From: Chenopodium formosanum
Taxonomy: Eukaryota; Streptophyta; Magnoliopsida; Caryophyllales; Amaranthaceae
DNA length: 64,000 nucleotides
Assembly (NCBI GenBank): GCA_024500155.1
Contig: CM044877.1
Span: forward strand, 15,939,501 to 16,003,500
Reading direction: 5' to 3'
Below, one piece after another: positions 23,221 to 34,420 of this stretch (position 1 is its first letter; each line of letters opens with the position of its first letter). Below the pieces are notes generated by a model. The model saw nothing but the letters and a program-made list of their open reading frames with translations. It made no database searches and was not told where the DNA came from. Position numbers and translations under genes: made by a program.

Positions 23221-23775
23221 ACCCCTATTTCCTCGTCGAAGTTTAAGCGTAGTTTACACTCGCCTAATTGTTAGTGTGAAAGACTTTAAATGAAAACTTT
23301 TTATTTCCTATTCTCTATTTTTTAAATTAATTTTATAAAATTATGAAGTAACATCCGAATAAATAAAAAGCCAAAACAGAAGCGGATAAGAAGGGGAAAA
23401 CGAACAGCAAAGCTTGAGCAAGGGAGAGGGAATCTTGAATTTACTGTGAGTGTTGACCATTAAAGCTTGAGCAAGTATATTCTTCCCCATTTTGTTACTT
23501 ATTATACTATCAATTTACAAAGTTGTGAGTGTAATTAAACTAATGATGTAACAAGTTAGGGTTTACTAAGTAATTAATTTTTAAATTATGACTAAAATAT
23601 TGAGATTTTTTTTATCTTTTTAGTTGTTTGGGTTTTATTGTTTAGTTGTTTGGAATTTTATCGTTTGACTGAAATTTGTGAGGATAATCAAATAGATATT
23701 ACTGTATATGGAGATTAATTAATTAATTACATAATTATTAAATATAATCGTTATTTATCCATAAATATTTGCTGT
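23221..23775. other. AT-rich non-coding DNA before the MuDR relic
   Basis: The word AAAGCTTGAGCAAG occurs twice (near 23410 and 23463). No terminal inverted repeat was found by eye. It may be the 5' end and a leader intron of the Mutator-like element (TTGGAAGCAG before 23787 looks like a splice acceptor). Confidence 0.35.
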
Positions 23776-24590
23776 TTGGAAGCAGATTTCATCTATTGGC
23801 TTGGTGAGGAAATGCTAAGGGAAAAACTTACTCCAAAAAGAAGAAAACCATTAATATGTCCATCTGAAGAAAAAATCCAAATCCCTTCAACCATGCCTCC
23901 CATTGAAAATGAATTGATAGAATTTGAAGACGAATCCTCTAAAACTGATGATAGTGTTGAAGATGAAAACTATAAAATCGATCCAAATGATTTTTTTCAT
24001 GATGAAGACGATCAAATCCAAAGTGTAGGTGAATTTTATTTTTTTGACAGAGAAGAAGATTATTTTGGTGAAGAAGAGGATGCTCAATCGGATGATTCTA
24101 TCGATTGGGATGATACAGTTGAAAAAGAGCTTAGATATGATGATGAAGAGTTATTTGACATTAGAGGTACTAACTTGAGTTTGAGAAAAAATTCAAAGGA
24201 CAAATCAAGTCCAATTGCTAAAGGGAGTAGAACATTTGATGATCAAACAATGGAAGAAGCAGAAAATTTAGAAAAAGATGAAAAAGACCAAGAGCTCTAT
24301 CGATGTGAATCTTCTTCAAGTAAACGGCCTTAATACTTCACCACATACGAAGGAGGTTATGTCTTTGATCAAAGATCCTCAGATGATGAAGGCTCTTTAA
24401 GATCATCTGATGCTAAGGAAGAGGAACAACAAATTCAGAAAAGGAGCAAAAAAGTAACATATCTTACATTTAATGAGAAAACTGACATGTCTCATGTGGA
24501 GTTTACAGTTGGGTTGAAATGTGTTGAAACAAGCAATTGTTTTGTATTCTATTTAGCAACACAAGGACATTATCTACTTAAAGAATGACC
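23776..24590 (+). pseudogene. MuDR-type transposase N-terminus, broken
   Basis: First frame 23776-24333: a very acidic segment (Asp/Glu-rich, EEDYFGEEEDAQSDDSIDWD) typical of the N-terminal region of plant MULE transposases. A TAA at 24331-24333 stops it. Reading on with frame adjustment gives KKVTYLTFNEKTDMSHVEF and VGLKCVETSNCF, matching the start of the MuDR DNA-binding domain (family pattern F-VGM-F-s--qFr-Al--Y). It then stops at about 24585 (HYLLKE then stop). The zinc-binding and DDE catalytic regions are absent. No start is assured; the ATG may lie upstream across an intron. Confident on family, less on extent. Confidence 0.6.
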
Positions 24591-25903
24591 AAAGGTCGAG
24601 TAAAATAAGGTATTTTTGGGTATAAATGGTTTCAGGTAGATTTTGTTTTGGGTTAAATCGAATCCAAGTCTTGAATTGTTGTGTTTTATTGGTTTTGGAT
24701 AAATAATGAGTCGATACCAATCAAGTTCGGTTTGGATCATAAACTTTAGGGTAAATTGATTTCGAGTTAACTTCGAATTGGTTCCAGATCGAATTTCGAT
24801 TAAAATTTTTCGGGTCCAACCAGTTCGAAAAACTGTTCTGCTTCAGGTAAACCTTTTGGATCGGGTATTTTTTTTACACCTCTATTTCCATGCACTACAA
24901 CTTAATATTAACACTAATCAACACTAATCTTTAGTGAGAGACGATTGACGGCGAGATCGGAGTTTGCGAGAGACGATTGACAGCGTAACTTTGAAGGCGT
25001 CGAAAATTGGTGGAATCGGGTGGTTTAGGAGTCGCGATGACATGAGGGTTCATCCTAGCACCGACGCCGGGGAGGGGATATTGTTAGGCGTGGCCGGCAC
25101 CGGCCGGGCGTAGGGGAATTGAACTTGTGAGCAGGGGTGGCATGGGAAGAAGTGGGTTGGGTGGGGTTTTGTTAAAGTTTTAGGCATTTATTTTTTCCCT
25201 CTCATTTAAAACATTAATTATGGTTAATATTTCCTTAAAATGTTTAATTAATTTTACCACTGAATTTGTTTTACAAATATAGATTACCAAAGATATTTGA
25301 TATTTTAGCGTTTATCATTGAGAATAAAAAAACTGATTAGTATCATTGAAAATTTCCCAATATAAATTTATCTGCGGCAATTTGTAAATTTTGCCAAAAT
25401 TTCTGCCATTTTCTTCTTAGATTTAATGTTGCCAATTTTAGCAAAATTCCTGCATTTTAATTTTCATTTTTGATTTTGATTTATTTATTTATTATTATTA
25501 TTTTTTTTATTATGACTTATGGTTTAGGGAACTGATTTGGGTTATTTTAATTTGATTTTGTTGTATAGTGTTATGTTGATTCTGTAATTTGCTTCTACAA
25601 CTTACCTTTCGACAAGAAACATATTCAAACCCAAATTAGCCACAATTCTAAAGGACTAAGTAATATGAGAAACCAGGATCGTTCCAATCATTACGGAGGT
25701 CATGTGCAATTAAAATATGATGAAGCCCTTCTTTTAATTTATTGTTTCAAAACGAAAATTTTAAACAAAAATAAAATACTTAATTTTTTAAGAAAATAAA
25801 TTAATTGGTGTAGGAAAAATTCACAAGAGAATATGATACTATCTATATTAATGCAATTTGATCCCACGTCTTATATATTGTACTGCATCTCCACCCTTGA
25901 TTG
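24591..25903. other. Non-coding, AT-rich; one GC-rich patch
   Basis: 24600-24880 is a degenerate TCG/GGTT-rich stretch of the kind seen in dispersed plant repeats. 24940-25160 is GC-rich with two copies of GAGAGACGATTGAC and an imperfect GGCCGGCACCGGCC palindrome near 25090. 25160-25900 is AT-rich. I see no gene. Confidence 0.4.
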
Positions 25904-25986
25904 TTTTTTTAAAGAAAGATAGAGAATATATTAATCACGAAGAGAGGTCCATTTCCATGAAAGTAGTAATATTTTAAGGAAAGGAA
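25904..25986 (-). other. LINE 3' untranslated region and poly(A) end
   Basis: On the minus strand the stop at 25987 is followed by about 75 bases and then an A-run (T-run at 25904-25910 on the plus strand), as expected for a LINE 3' end. Confidence 0.5.
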
Positions 25987-26500
25987 CTAAACCGAACAAT
26001 TAAGTTCCGTACAATCACCCGTATCACACCTCGCCACTAAGTGTGCGACGATATTACAATTTCTCTTCGCATGAGAAAAAAAACACACATTAAAACAAGT
26101 TCTATCTAAACTAATATCATCATAAATAACATGAATAGGAGAAAGACCCGAGACACGAGAGGTGATAGCCGTGATCACATTAATCGCATCCAATTCAACC
26201 CAAAAATTCCTAAAGCCAAACCTTTTTGCAAGAAGGAGAGCATATCTCATTGCTTGGGCTTCAACACATTCCGGGATAGAGGACTCTGTTCTCTTTGTTG
26301 CAGTCAAGACAAGCCTTCCCTTTTCATCTCTGAACACCACTCCAAGACCAGCAAGATCGACATTTGAAATATGGGCATCGACGTTCGCTTTGAGACAAGC
26401 TTGTGGAGGACATAGCCAACTTACGCTACTGCGAATAGCTGGCTGTGCGGCTTGCAATATTACCCTTTTTGCATTGTCATCATAATCACACACAAATCTG
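25987..26500 (-). pseudogene. LINE RNase H domain (RVT_3-like)
   Basis: A minus-strand frame of 168 residues shows the plant LINE RNase H fold. It contains LKANVDAHIS (first Asp), LAGLGVVFRDEKGRLV, ECVEAQAMRYALLLAKRFGF (catalytic Glu), FWVELDAINVI (Asp), and near the end a decayed AHLVAR motif (usual form AHxLA). The domain would degrade RNA in RNA/DNA hybrids during target-primed reverse transcription. It ends in ELNCSV and a stop. The frame itself is open, but the upstream RT is absent and the element is split by an insertion, so it is a relic. A domesticated RNase H is possible but less likely. Confidence 0.75.
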
Positions 26501-26544
26501 CAAAAACCAGCAGCAAGAAGAACAAAATTAGGCGTATCATTTGT

Positions 26545-27236
26545 AGGAGATTATAGGTACTAAATTGCGGAATAGACATGAATCACATTCATAAAAGCAC
26601 CTAAACCAAGGATCTCATGCAAAACACATAAAGAAGTAAGAATTCTACCTTTGAAGTGTGATTCCACAAGAGATCGAGCAAGAACAATAAGGAGAACAAG
26701 AACCCCACGTGTGATTCCTCTACTTAGTCCACGAGCACGGATTAAACCTCCACTAATGCTAGTTAGTTGTAACTGAACACTTCAATCAACCTTCAACGGA
26801 GATTTGAGCCACGAACACACTACAACACCACCCACGCGCCACCACATGCGCCACCCGGGGAGGAGGGCCGCACGGACAGGGACAGAGAGAGAGAGGGTCG
26901 TGTAGAGAGAGAAAGAGAGAGTTAGGGTTTTGGGAAACTTGGTTGCTTGGGTGACAATTCACTGTATGTTAATTGTTATATATCATGCAACCCTAGGCAT
27001 GGTTTATATTTATAGATCATATCTAGAAATAAAACCATGTCAAGTCTAAAACCCATTAGACTCTTCTAACTATCCAAGCCCAACTATCAACATGGTATGT
27101 CATAAACTCACGAGGCCCAATAATGTGCCTCTAACTTGTTTAACCCTATACTCTTATGTGTGACCTTATAGGATCCACTCTATAAGGCTTTGGGCCATTA
27201 AGCTAGCCCAAAGATCAATTGTCATATCTATCACCA
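26545..27236 (-). repeat. Putative solo LTR or insertion within the LINE
   Basis: It separates the LINE RNase H from the upstream LINE coding relic on the same strand. On the minus strand it starts about TGTTTGGTGATAG and ends about CTCCTACA. It has TATAAATATAAACC near 27005 and a leader with many CTCTCT repeats, as in Copia LTRs. The ends do not match each other well and no target duplication was found. Confidence 0.35.
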
Positions 27237-27239
27237 AAC

Positions 27240-27534
27240 ATTGACGACCCTATAGAATGAACTAATTATCTCCATAATTGTGATCCTTGATATATCTAGT
27301 AATTGCACTTATCGAAGACATAACTCCTTCATCATTGTCAAATATAATCAGGTTTCTACATCTCCAAGCCTTCTACATTAAAGCAACCATGCGTTTAAGA
27401 ACCTGACCCTCCACCTTGCTGTGCAACCAGCTCCATCGAGCAGAGAAAGTGACATTGGGCGCATCAGTCAATAAATCTATGGGACCATATTTCGCTAGCA
27501 GCAGTACAATGAAAGAGAGAATGAAAAATTGTTT
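27240..27534 (-). pseudogene. LINE ORF2 remnant upstream of RNase H
   Basis: On the minus strand, reading through breaks gives FSARWSWLHSKVEGQ, LKRMVALM and KAWRCRNLIIFDN. This corresponds to the LINE segment between RT and RNase H (pattern W-iW--RN--iF). It is the continuation of the RNase H at 25987-26500 and is cut by A1's LTR at 27540. Confidence 0.55.
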
Positions 27535-27539
27535 ACCTC

Positions 27540-29108
27540 TGTAGGGAATATTTCAAGCATTACCCCAAACTTGAACCCCACTGTGATCATATACTTAAGC
27601 ATGGTGGCGTCTAAAGGGAAGGAAGCTATAGCAAAAGAGTCGCCAACAAGTTTTAGGAACTGGTAAACCGTTCACAGGGTGAAGGTTACACCCCTTAACG
27701 ATCCAGGAGATCGTTAACTCCAATGGGTCTAGAACCAAGACTGGAAGTTCGAGGATGAAGGTACAAATCCAATCTAAAAGAGAAAAAACCTTCCCCAATA
27801 ATAGGCATCTACTTTATTCTTCTCGTATTCATGTGCGCTTTCTGACTAACATGCAATCATTAGGTTTACCCTAAACCTGTTTAATTTGAATGCCTCGTAT
27901 CTCTTTCTAATAACAAAATACACGCGTTAGTAACTTCAAGGAAAATAATAAAATAAAAATTAAATTACATAATAGAAATAGAGATTTGGGACCAAACCCT
28001 CAGAAATATCAACCTTTCTCGTCTAGGGCGAAGACAACTTCGAATTTGGCTAGGCATGTCTAGATCTAATGTGTGAGGAATTGTGTTGGTAAAAGGCTAG
28101 GCTACAGAGAGAGAGAATCAAGAAATTTTTGATGAGACTTAATGATTAGAAAAGGGGGAGATATGACTTCTATTTATAGAGAAAAAAAGAGGGTCGAAGA
28201 ATAAGAAAAGAATCTGAATTCGAATCGAAATAAAACTCGATGGACAACAGTTTTTAAGGATTTTGTTTTTATCATGTCTTTTGATTTAGAAGTCCAAATA
28301 AGGCATATATAATATGTCGTTGGAAATATATTGAAGTCTAATTTCCAATCCAAATGAAATCATATTAAAATATTTTGTAGATAAAAAGATATGGCTGAAA
28401 TAGTAGGACGATATCAGTTTTGGATAGAGTTTCATATTCTATTCATATCTTTTTCGTTATATCTCGGATTTAATATTATAATATATCATTAGAAATATAA
28501 TTTTAAGATCTATCCAAACATATAAAATTTTGATAAAGATTATGAGTCACGAAAATAATATCTGAATATATTCCATTTTGTACAAAACAAGGATTCTCAA
28601 AAAGAGTAATTTTATTCCATTTCAAACTCTTTAAAACATAATTATCAATCCTAACTCCATTAAGATTTAAGAAAACATTCTAGAGTATTCTAGAAGACTA
28701 TAATCAATCCTAATAGCTTTAGGAATGATAATTATTAATAGGCCCTCCTCCAGGTCATTGGGCCGTATGTAAGAACCAAACCGGGCCCAGTTTAGTATTT
28801 TGGCCATAACTTCATCATTATTCATCGGAATTGGGCTTATAATATATCGTTGGAAAGGAATTTTCAACCCCATCCAACTACACTATTATTGGACCCTTGT
28901 TATGGACTAAACTAAACTTGATTGGCTATTTTCATAAAATAAAATAGGGTAAGAAAAGAAATATTTTCAAAAACAGAATGAAGAGATATTTAATAAAAAC
29001 AACCTCATTACTAGACTTTTCACACTTTCACCTCGTTCGATAATCAAATGACATGAAATGTATTCATCACTGGGTTTGTTTTTGGGGAGACACAAATGGG
29101 TGTCTATA
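27540..29108 (-). repeat. 3' LTR of A1
   Basis: The plus strand starts TGTAGGGAATATTTC and ends GGGTGTCTATA, matching the A2 LTRs. A minus-strand TATAAATA lies at 28171-28178. It is shorter than A2's LTRs (about 1.57 against 1.83-1.93 kb). Confidence 0.85.
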
Positions 29109-29123
29109 GAAGCCCCCACTTTG
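29109..29123 (-). promoter_or_regulatory. Polypurine tract of A1
   Basis: The minus strand reads AAAGTGGGGGCTTC immediately before the LTR end. The identical sequence is beside A2's 3' LTR (33781-33794). Confidence 0.8.
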
Positions 29124-29676
29124 ACTGAGTTTGGAGAAACGCAAGTTTCGAAAATAAAAGTAAAAGTAGCGATAGGGCCAGAGAATGATTCAGAACGTTA
29201 TGCAATCCTAAATCATTCTTGTAATGCCAATACCTGCAAACTAGCATTAGTTAAATAGATAAAAGAGTTAAGAAACGCGTATCTTGCACCGTCGAGCACA
29301 CGTCTCTGAAGGTAACCGATTTGTTGTGACGATCTTCCTCAAGATAGGGGATATCGCCCGAAGACTGCTATGCATGTAACTGCCTCCAATTTCTGTTGTG
29401 ATAGTCTTCTGCAAGCAAGAGAAGACTATCAAAGATTGGTTCTCCTGAAACGATCTTCTACCGCATTGTGACCATCTTCCGCAAGCTAAGGAACATGATC
29501 GAAGATTGCTCCGCCTGAAGCCATCCTTAGTTGTTGCGATAATTTATTCCAAAGAAAATTACCGAAGATTAACGGCTGTCAATCCTTAATGCTGCTTGAA
29601 TTTTGCTATTGATGCTTTGGGTGATGATAATCCTCTTTTCTACAGGAACAATTATCAACACAACTCTTATATGATG
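29124..29676 (-). other. A1 internal DNA, first variable part
   Basis: 29124-29260 matches A2 33796-33920. 29320-29600 holds loose repeats such as GATCTTCC/GAAGACT around GCAAGC, at steps of about 60-70 bp, occupying the place of the 71-bp repeats in A2. No gene. Confidence 0.6.
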
Positions 29677-30335
29677 TATGACAATCCTATTTAGGGAAAG
29701 TTGTCAATGCTTCGTAACAATCCATCCTTGGAAATGTTGCCACGATGAAGCGACAATCCATATCTCGGAAAATTTGCCAAAATCCAATTTTGGGAAAAGT
29801 TGCCAATGCTTCTTAACAATCTGTTATAAGAACCTTGCTTTGATCGACAATCCACATCTTGGAATATAACTCTTGAAAGCAATCCACCTTGGAAATTTGC
29901 CAACGCTATGCGACAATCCTTTTAGGAACATATTACCACTATTGACAATCCGCGTCTTGGAATATTTGCAACAAAGAGTCAACCGACAATCAACTTCGGA
30001 AAAATTTGCCACTTACTAAAATGAATGACAATCCACATTGAGGAACCTTTGCTAAAATTTATGATGAGTGGAGACCTGCGAAAATCCTTTGGGAAATTTT
30101 GCCATAGGGGACTGGGTGTATGACAATCGAATCTTGGAAAACTTGCCAGAGATGACAAACCAAACTTGGAAAAAATTGCCAAACAGAGAAGGAACACGAC
30201 AATCCACGCTTGGAAACTTTGCCAGAGATGACAATCCAATCTTGGAAAAATTGTCGTTAAAGAAGATGCAAGACAATCCATTTTTAGAAATATTGTCAGT
30301 TGGGGATGACAATCCAATCTTGAAAAAATTGTTTC
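29677..30335. repeat. Array of about 18 imperfect hairpin units in A1
   Basis: A degenerate unit of the form GACAATCCA-n-TTGGAAAA-TTGTC/TTGCC recurs about 18 times at steps of about 30-50 bp (for example 29680, 29751, 29849, 29943, 30027, 30121, 30197, 30230, 30272, 30307). Many units fold on themselves: GACAAT pairs with ATTGTC and CCAA with TTGG. Short frames on both strands across it are products of the repeat, not genes. Confidence 0.8.
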
Positions 30336-31850
30336 ATAAGTGTTTGCTTTTGAATCGATGCTTTGGTGCTTGTAATTAGCCAGTGTTTTAGGTGCTTAAG
30401 CTAAGTGAGACGATCGTCGTCTGGTCAATTACTTACTGCGATTGTAATTGAGCCAACTACTAATCATGTCAATTTTCTTATAGGGGCTAACTGGCGTACC
30501 AAGGAACCCGAAATTGATGTATGAGGTTCGCATAATCCAATATGGAACCACGTATCTCGTCGCTGCACCGGCGCTTGCCAAAACATATTGTCGCCGCGTT
30601 CTTGATTTGTCTCTAGGCGACAACCTTGTCGTCTGACGCTGGAGTCAGGTTTTCATTTGCGGCTTTTCGAAAAAATCCGGGAATGTTCTTGCTCACTGGA
30701 CTGTACCTACATTTATATTGTGGACTATAGGACTTTTCTCATGAAAATAAGGTTGACCTAAGACTTAGTGTTGTTTGACTCATTGAGTTGACACGACTCA
30801 AGGCACAAACTTGACTTAATGACGATTCACTTTGTGCGACTCGTGTGTGCATAGTGTTGACTCAATGTGGTAACACGACATGACTCAATGTGTATATGAC
30901 TCGTGTGTGCATAGTGTTGACTCAATGTGGTAACACGACATGACTCAATGTGTATATGACTCGTGTGTGCATTGTAATGTGATCGTGTGAATCGAAAATG
31001 CAAAAAAGCTAAAATTTGTCGTTATTTTTGTGGAGGGTACCGACTTTCCTGAAAAAGAAAGACGCGAAAAAAGAATGAAGCAAAGTTTTTGAAGGTGCAT
31101 GTTGAATGAGCTTAATCCGTTAACATTGTCTCTCACAGTACAAGGATTGTAACATCTTAGACTATCCTAGTTGACTCGATAATGAAAGTATTTAGGTAAC
31201 TTAGGCGCGAAGGCTAAGTACTTTATACTTTGTGATGTAATGATGATTGATCTTGATATGACAAGGCATGCTTCAGCGTTGTGTTAAGATTTCATGACAA
31301 AGGGTTCCTAAGGGAAGTATATTTGGTCATGTATATGTGCAGTATGTGAAAGTGACACTAGGGTTAGGCCGCAAAGGCTAAGTGTATGGAAAGATATTAT
31401 TTTGAGAAGATCCAAAAGATGGTGACTCTTAGGCTAGGTAGGCTAACAATGTAGGGATCAAGCCCCCAAGTCTAGCTCTAAGTAGATAAGAATGAGCATA
31501 GGGGATCCCTTGATATGATTATTTATGAAAGTAGATATGAATAAATGAATTATAATAACCTACGTATCCGTTAGGAATCTGGCCTAACTTAGCTCTAGTC
31601 GAACCTCGCACAAGTGTGTGTATACCTCAAAAAGGTCTTTTAAAGGGTTGTAACGTGGTTAGGCTAAAGGTTTGAAGAAGAAGGGGATAAAGGCTCAACA
31701 CCCTATATAAGCCCCCAAGGTGTGCAACCTTGCTTTTGAATCTTTATAATTTTATTCTTGAGGGTTTTAACTCTGCATTAGCTCTCTTTTCTTTTTTTTG
31801 CTTTTGTATTTTTTTTTTTGTTAATTTTGAACCGTTTTTATAAGTGTGGG
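30336..31850 (-). other. A1 internal DNA, second part
   Basis: Non-coding. 30460-30700 matches A2 34720-35140 (CTAACTGGCGTACCAAGGAA, then ATCCGGGAATG). 30720-31850 matches A2 35160-36285, with the same order of short words (GAGGGTACCGACTTTC; GTTCCTAAGGGAAGTATATT). A 60-bp tandem repeat lies at 30838-30972. Confidence 0.65.
30838..30972 (+). repeat. Perfect 60-bp tandem duplication plus partial third copy
   Basis: 30838-30897 and 30898-30957 are identical, and a 15-base third start follows. The unit contains GACTCAATGTG words that also recur singly nearby, and A2's equivalent region (35220-35370) has only the scattered words. Confidence 0.9.
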
Positions 31851-33780
31851 TGTAGGGAATATTTCAAGCATTACCCCAAACTTGAACCCCACTATGATCA
31901 TACACTTAAGTACGGTGGCGTCCAAAGGGAAATAAGATAGAGCAAAAGAGTCGCCAACAAGTTTTAGGAACTTGTAAACCGTTCACGAGGTGAAGGTTAC
32001 ACCCCTTAACGATCCAAGAGATCGTCAACTCCAATAGGTCTGGAACCATGACTGGTAGTTCGGAGATGAAGGTACAAATCCAATCTAAAAGAGATTGAAC
32101 CTGCTCTAATAATATGCCTCTACTTTATTCTGATTTTATTCATGTGCGCTTTCTGATTAACATGCGATTAATAGGATTATCCCTAAACCTGTTGTTCTAT
32201 GTTGGTTGAATATTAATGCACAAATAAAACTATTATTGGCGATCACTTGAATTATAATCATATTAACCCTCACAAGATTATTAATTATCTTATTAAGCGT
32301 GATTACCAGTACCAATTCCCTTTAAACATGCATAAAAGGTGTGATCAAGCAATAAATAATATATAATAAGCAACATAATCATCATAAGAATAATCATAAC
32401 AATAATTAAAATAATCATCATCATGTTAAAGCATAATAGCAAGATCCTAGGCATGGTACTAACAAGATTAATAACAAACCCTTGCATGTCACGAAACAAT
32501 AATGATCAAATATTTAGCCCCTAACATGATACTAACATGAATATTAGGAAAGAAAGATAGGAAGCATCACAGGAATCATAATTGTCATATTTGATATTAG
32601 AAATTATAGTTGTTACCCTAAACATGATACTAGGAAGATCAAAACACCCTAACATGACATCAGGAATCATAATAATAACCTACACATGATTTCTATATCA
32701 TAATATCAATAAAGCAGTTAAAGCACTTACTAGGATATCTCGTATCTCTTTTTAATAACAAAATACACACGTTAGTAACTTCAAGGAAAAATAAAATCAA
32801 AGAATTAAATTAAATAATAATTGAGATAGAAATTTGGGACCAAACCCTTAGAAATCAAACCTTTCACGTCTAGGGCGAAGGCAACTTCGAATTCGGCTAG
32901 GTGTTTCTTGGTCTCGTGAATTTGGAATTTTGTAGAGAAAAGCTAGGAGAGAGAGAGAATAATCTTTAGCTTTGAGAGAGAAGAGAATTAGAAAACTAGA
33001 TAGTTAATGATTTTTGATGATGGAAAACGGAGGTTTTATGAGGCTATTTATAGAGAAAATCAGGCGGACAAATAGAAAAACAAATCATAGTTTCAATGAG
33101 TATAAAACACGATTGGCGCCAAACGCTAGACATTAGCGCTAGGCGCTGAAGGTTAGCGCCAGGCGCCAAGCCTTAGCGCCAGGAGCTAATGCTTGTCGTC
33201 AGGCGCTAATAATCAGTTTCACGCGTTTCTTAATTTTGATAAAATTTTGCCGTACGAAAGGGCAAAATTGTATTTTCCTTAAAAACATTCTTATATTCTA
33301 ATTAAAACTCTAAAAAGTCAACCAAAGTCAATTTATCAATGCTAATTGAATTAGGAATGAAAAGAACCTTCTAGAAAATCTAGAAAACTATAATCAATTC
33401 TAATTGCATTAGGAATGATAAATCAATATTAGGCCCTCCTCTAGATCATTGGGTCGCATATAAAGATCAAACCGGGCCCAATTTAGTAAATTGGCAATAA
33501 CTTCCTCATTATTCATCGGAATTGGGCTTATAATATATCGTTAGAAAGATCTTTTCAAGCCCTATCCAACTACACTATTATTGGAACCTTGCCATCGACT
33601 AAACCAAACTTGATTGGCTATTTTCTTAAAGTAGGTTTTCAAAAACAAAGTGAAAGAAAAGGAATAAAAACTATCCGCAACACTAGACTTCCCACACTTT
33701 CATTTCATTCGATTATGATTCGACGTGAAAGGTACTCATCACTGGGTTTGGTTTTGGGGAGACACAAATGGGTGTCTACA
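31851..33780 (-). repeat. 3' LTR of A2
   Basis: TGTAGGG to GTCTACA on the plus strand. A minus-strand TATAAATA lies at 33045-33052. An expanded AGCGCCAGGCGCT island is at 33111-33215, longer than in the 5' LTR. Confidence 0.9.
33111..33215. repeat. GCGCCAGGCGC island in the A2 3' LTR
   Basis: About six AGCGCC / GGCGCT half-sites around a one-base centre, at steps of about 20 bp. The 5' LTR has a shorter version at 39350-39390. Related islands lie in A2's interior (34843-34920, 37726-37800) and in the solo LTR (55180-55260). Confidence 0.8.
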
Positions 33781-34146
33781 GAAGCCCCCACTTTAACTGA
33801 GTTTGGAGAAACGCAAGTTTCAAAAATAAAAGTCAAAGTATCGATAGGGACGGAGAATGATTCAGAACGTTCTACGATCCTAAATCACTCTTATAACGCC
33901 GATACCTACAAAACTAGCGTTATTTAAAACAGAGAAAAGAGTTAAGAAACGAGTATCTTGCACCGTCGAGCACACGTTTCTGAAGTAACCGATTTGTTGC
34001 TATTTGCTGTTGTTGACAACCTACCACAATCTAAGGAACGCTATCGATTAATGATGCTACATCTCGAGCCTTTTTCTTGAGTCATAGTGACAACCTTCCC
34101 AATCATAGCAAAAGTCGTCGACGACCGCCTCATCACGAACCGCTCT
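33781..34146 (-). other. A2 internal DNA next to the polypurine tract
   Basis: Polypurine tract at 33781-33794, then a conserved stretch shared with A1. The first degenerate GTGACAACC repeats start near 34010. No gene. Confidence 0.7.
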
Positions 34147-34420
34147 TCTCAAATCTTGGTGACAACCTCCACAATCTTAGCCAATACCGTCAAAGATCGC
34201 CCATCTTGTGCCATCTTCTCAAATCTTTGGTGACAACCTCCACAATCTTAGCGAATGGCGTCAAAGACCGCCTATCTCGTGCTATCTTCTCAAATCTTTG
34301 GTGAAAACCTCCACAATCTTAGCGAATGTCGCCGAAGATTGCCCATCTCATGCTATCTTCTCAAATCTTGGATGACAACGTCCACAATCTTAGCGAATAC
34401 CATCAAAGATTACCTCTCTT
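34147..34420 (+). repeat. 71-bp tandem repeat, about four copies
   Basis: Units start with TCTCAAATCTTGGTGACAAC at 34147, then near 34217, 34288 and 34359. Each runs through CTCCACAATCTTAGCGAAT to CTCGTGCTATCT, and copies differ by a few bases. It occupies the place of A1's loose repeats. Confidence 0.85.

Noticed and set aside
29677..30335. Regular short repeats resembling a CRISPR array
   Set aside because: The units are degenerate, spacing varies, the spacers are not unique sequences of constant length, no cas genes exist, and the context is a plant retrotransposon.
29691..30379. Several overlapping open frames on both strands
   Set aside because: All translate the hairpin array; frames on both strands are expected from a stop-poor repeat.
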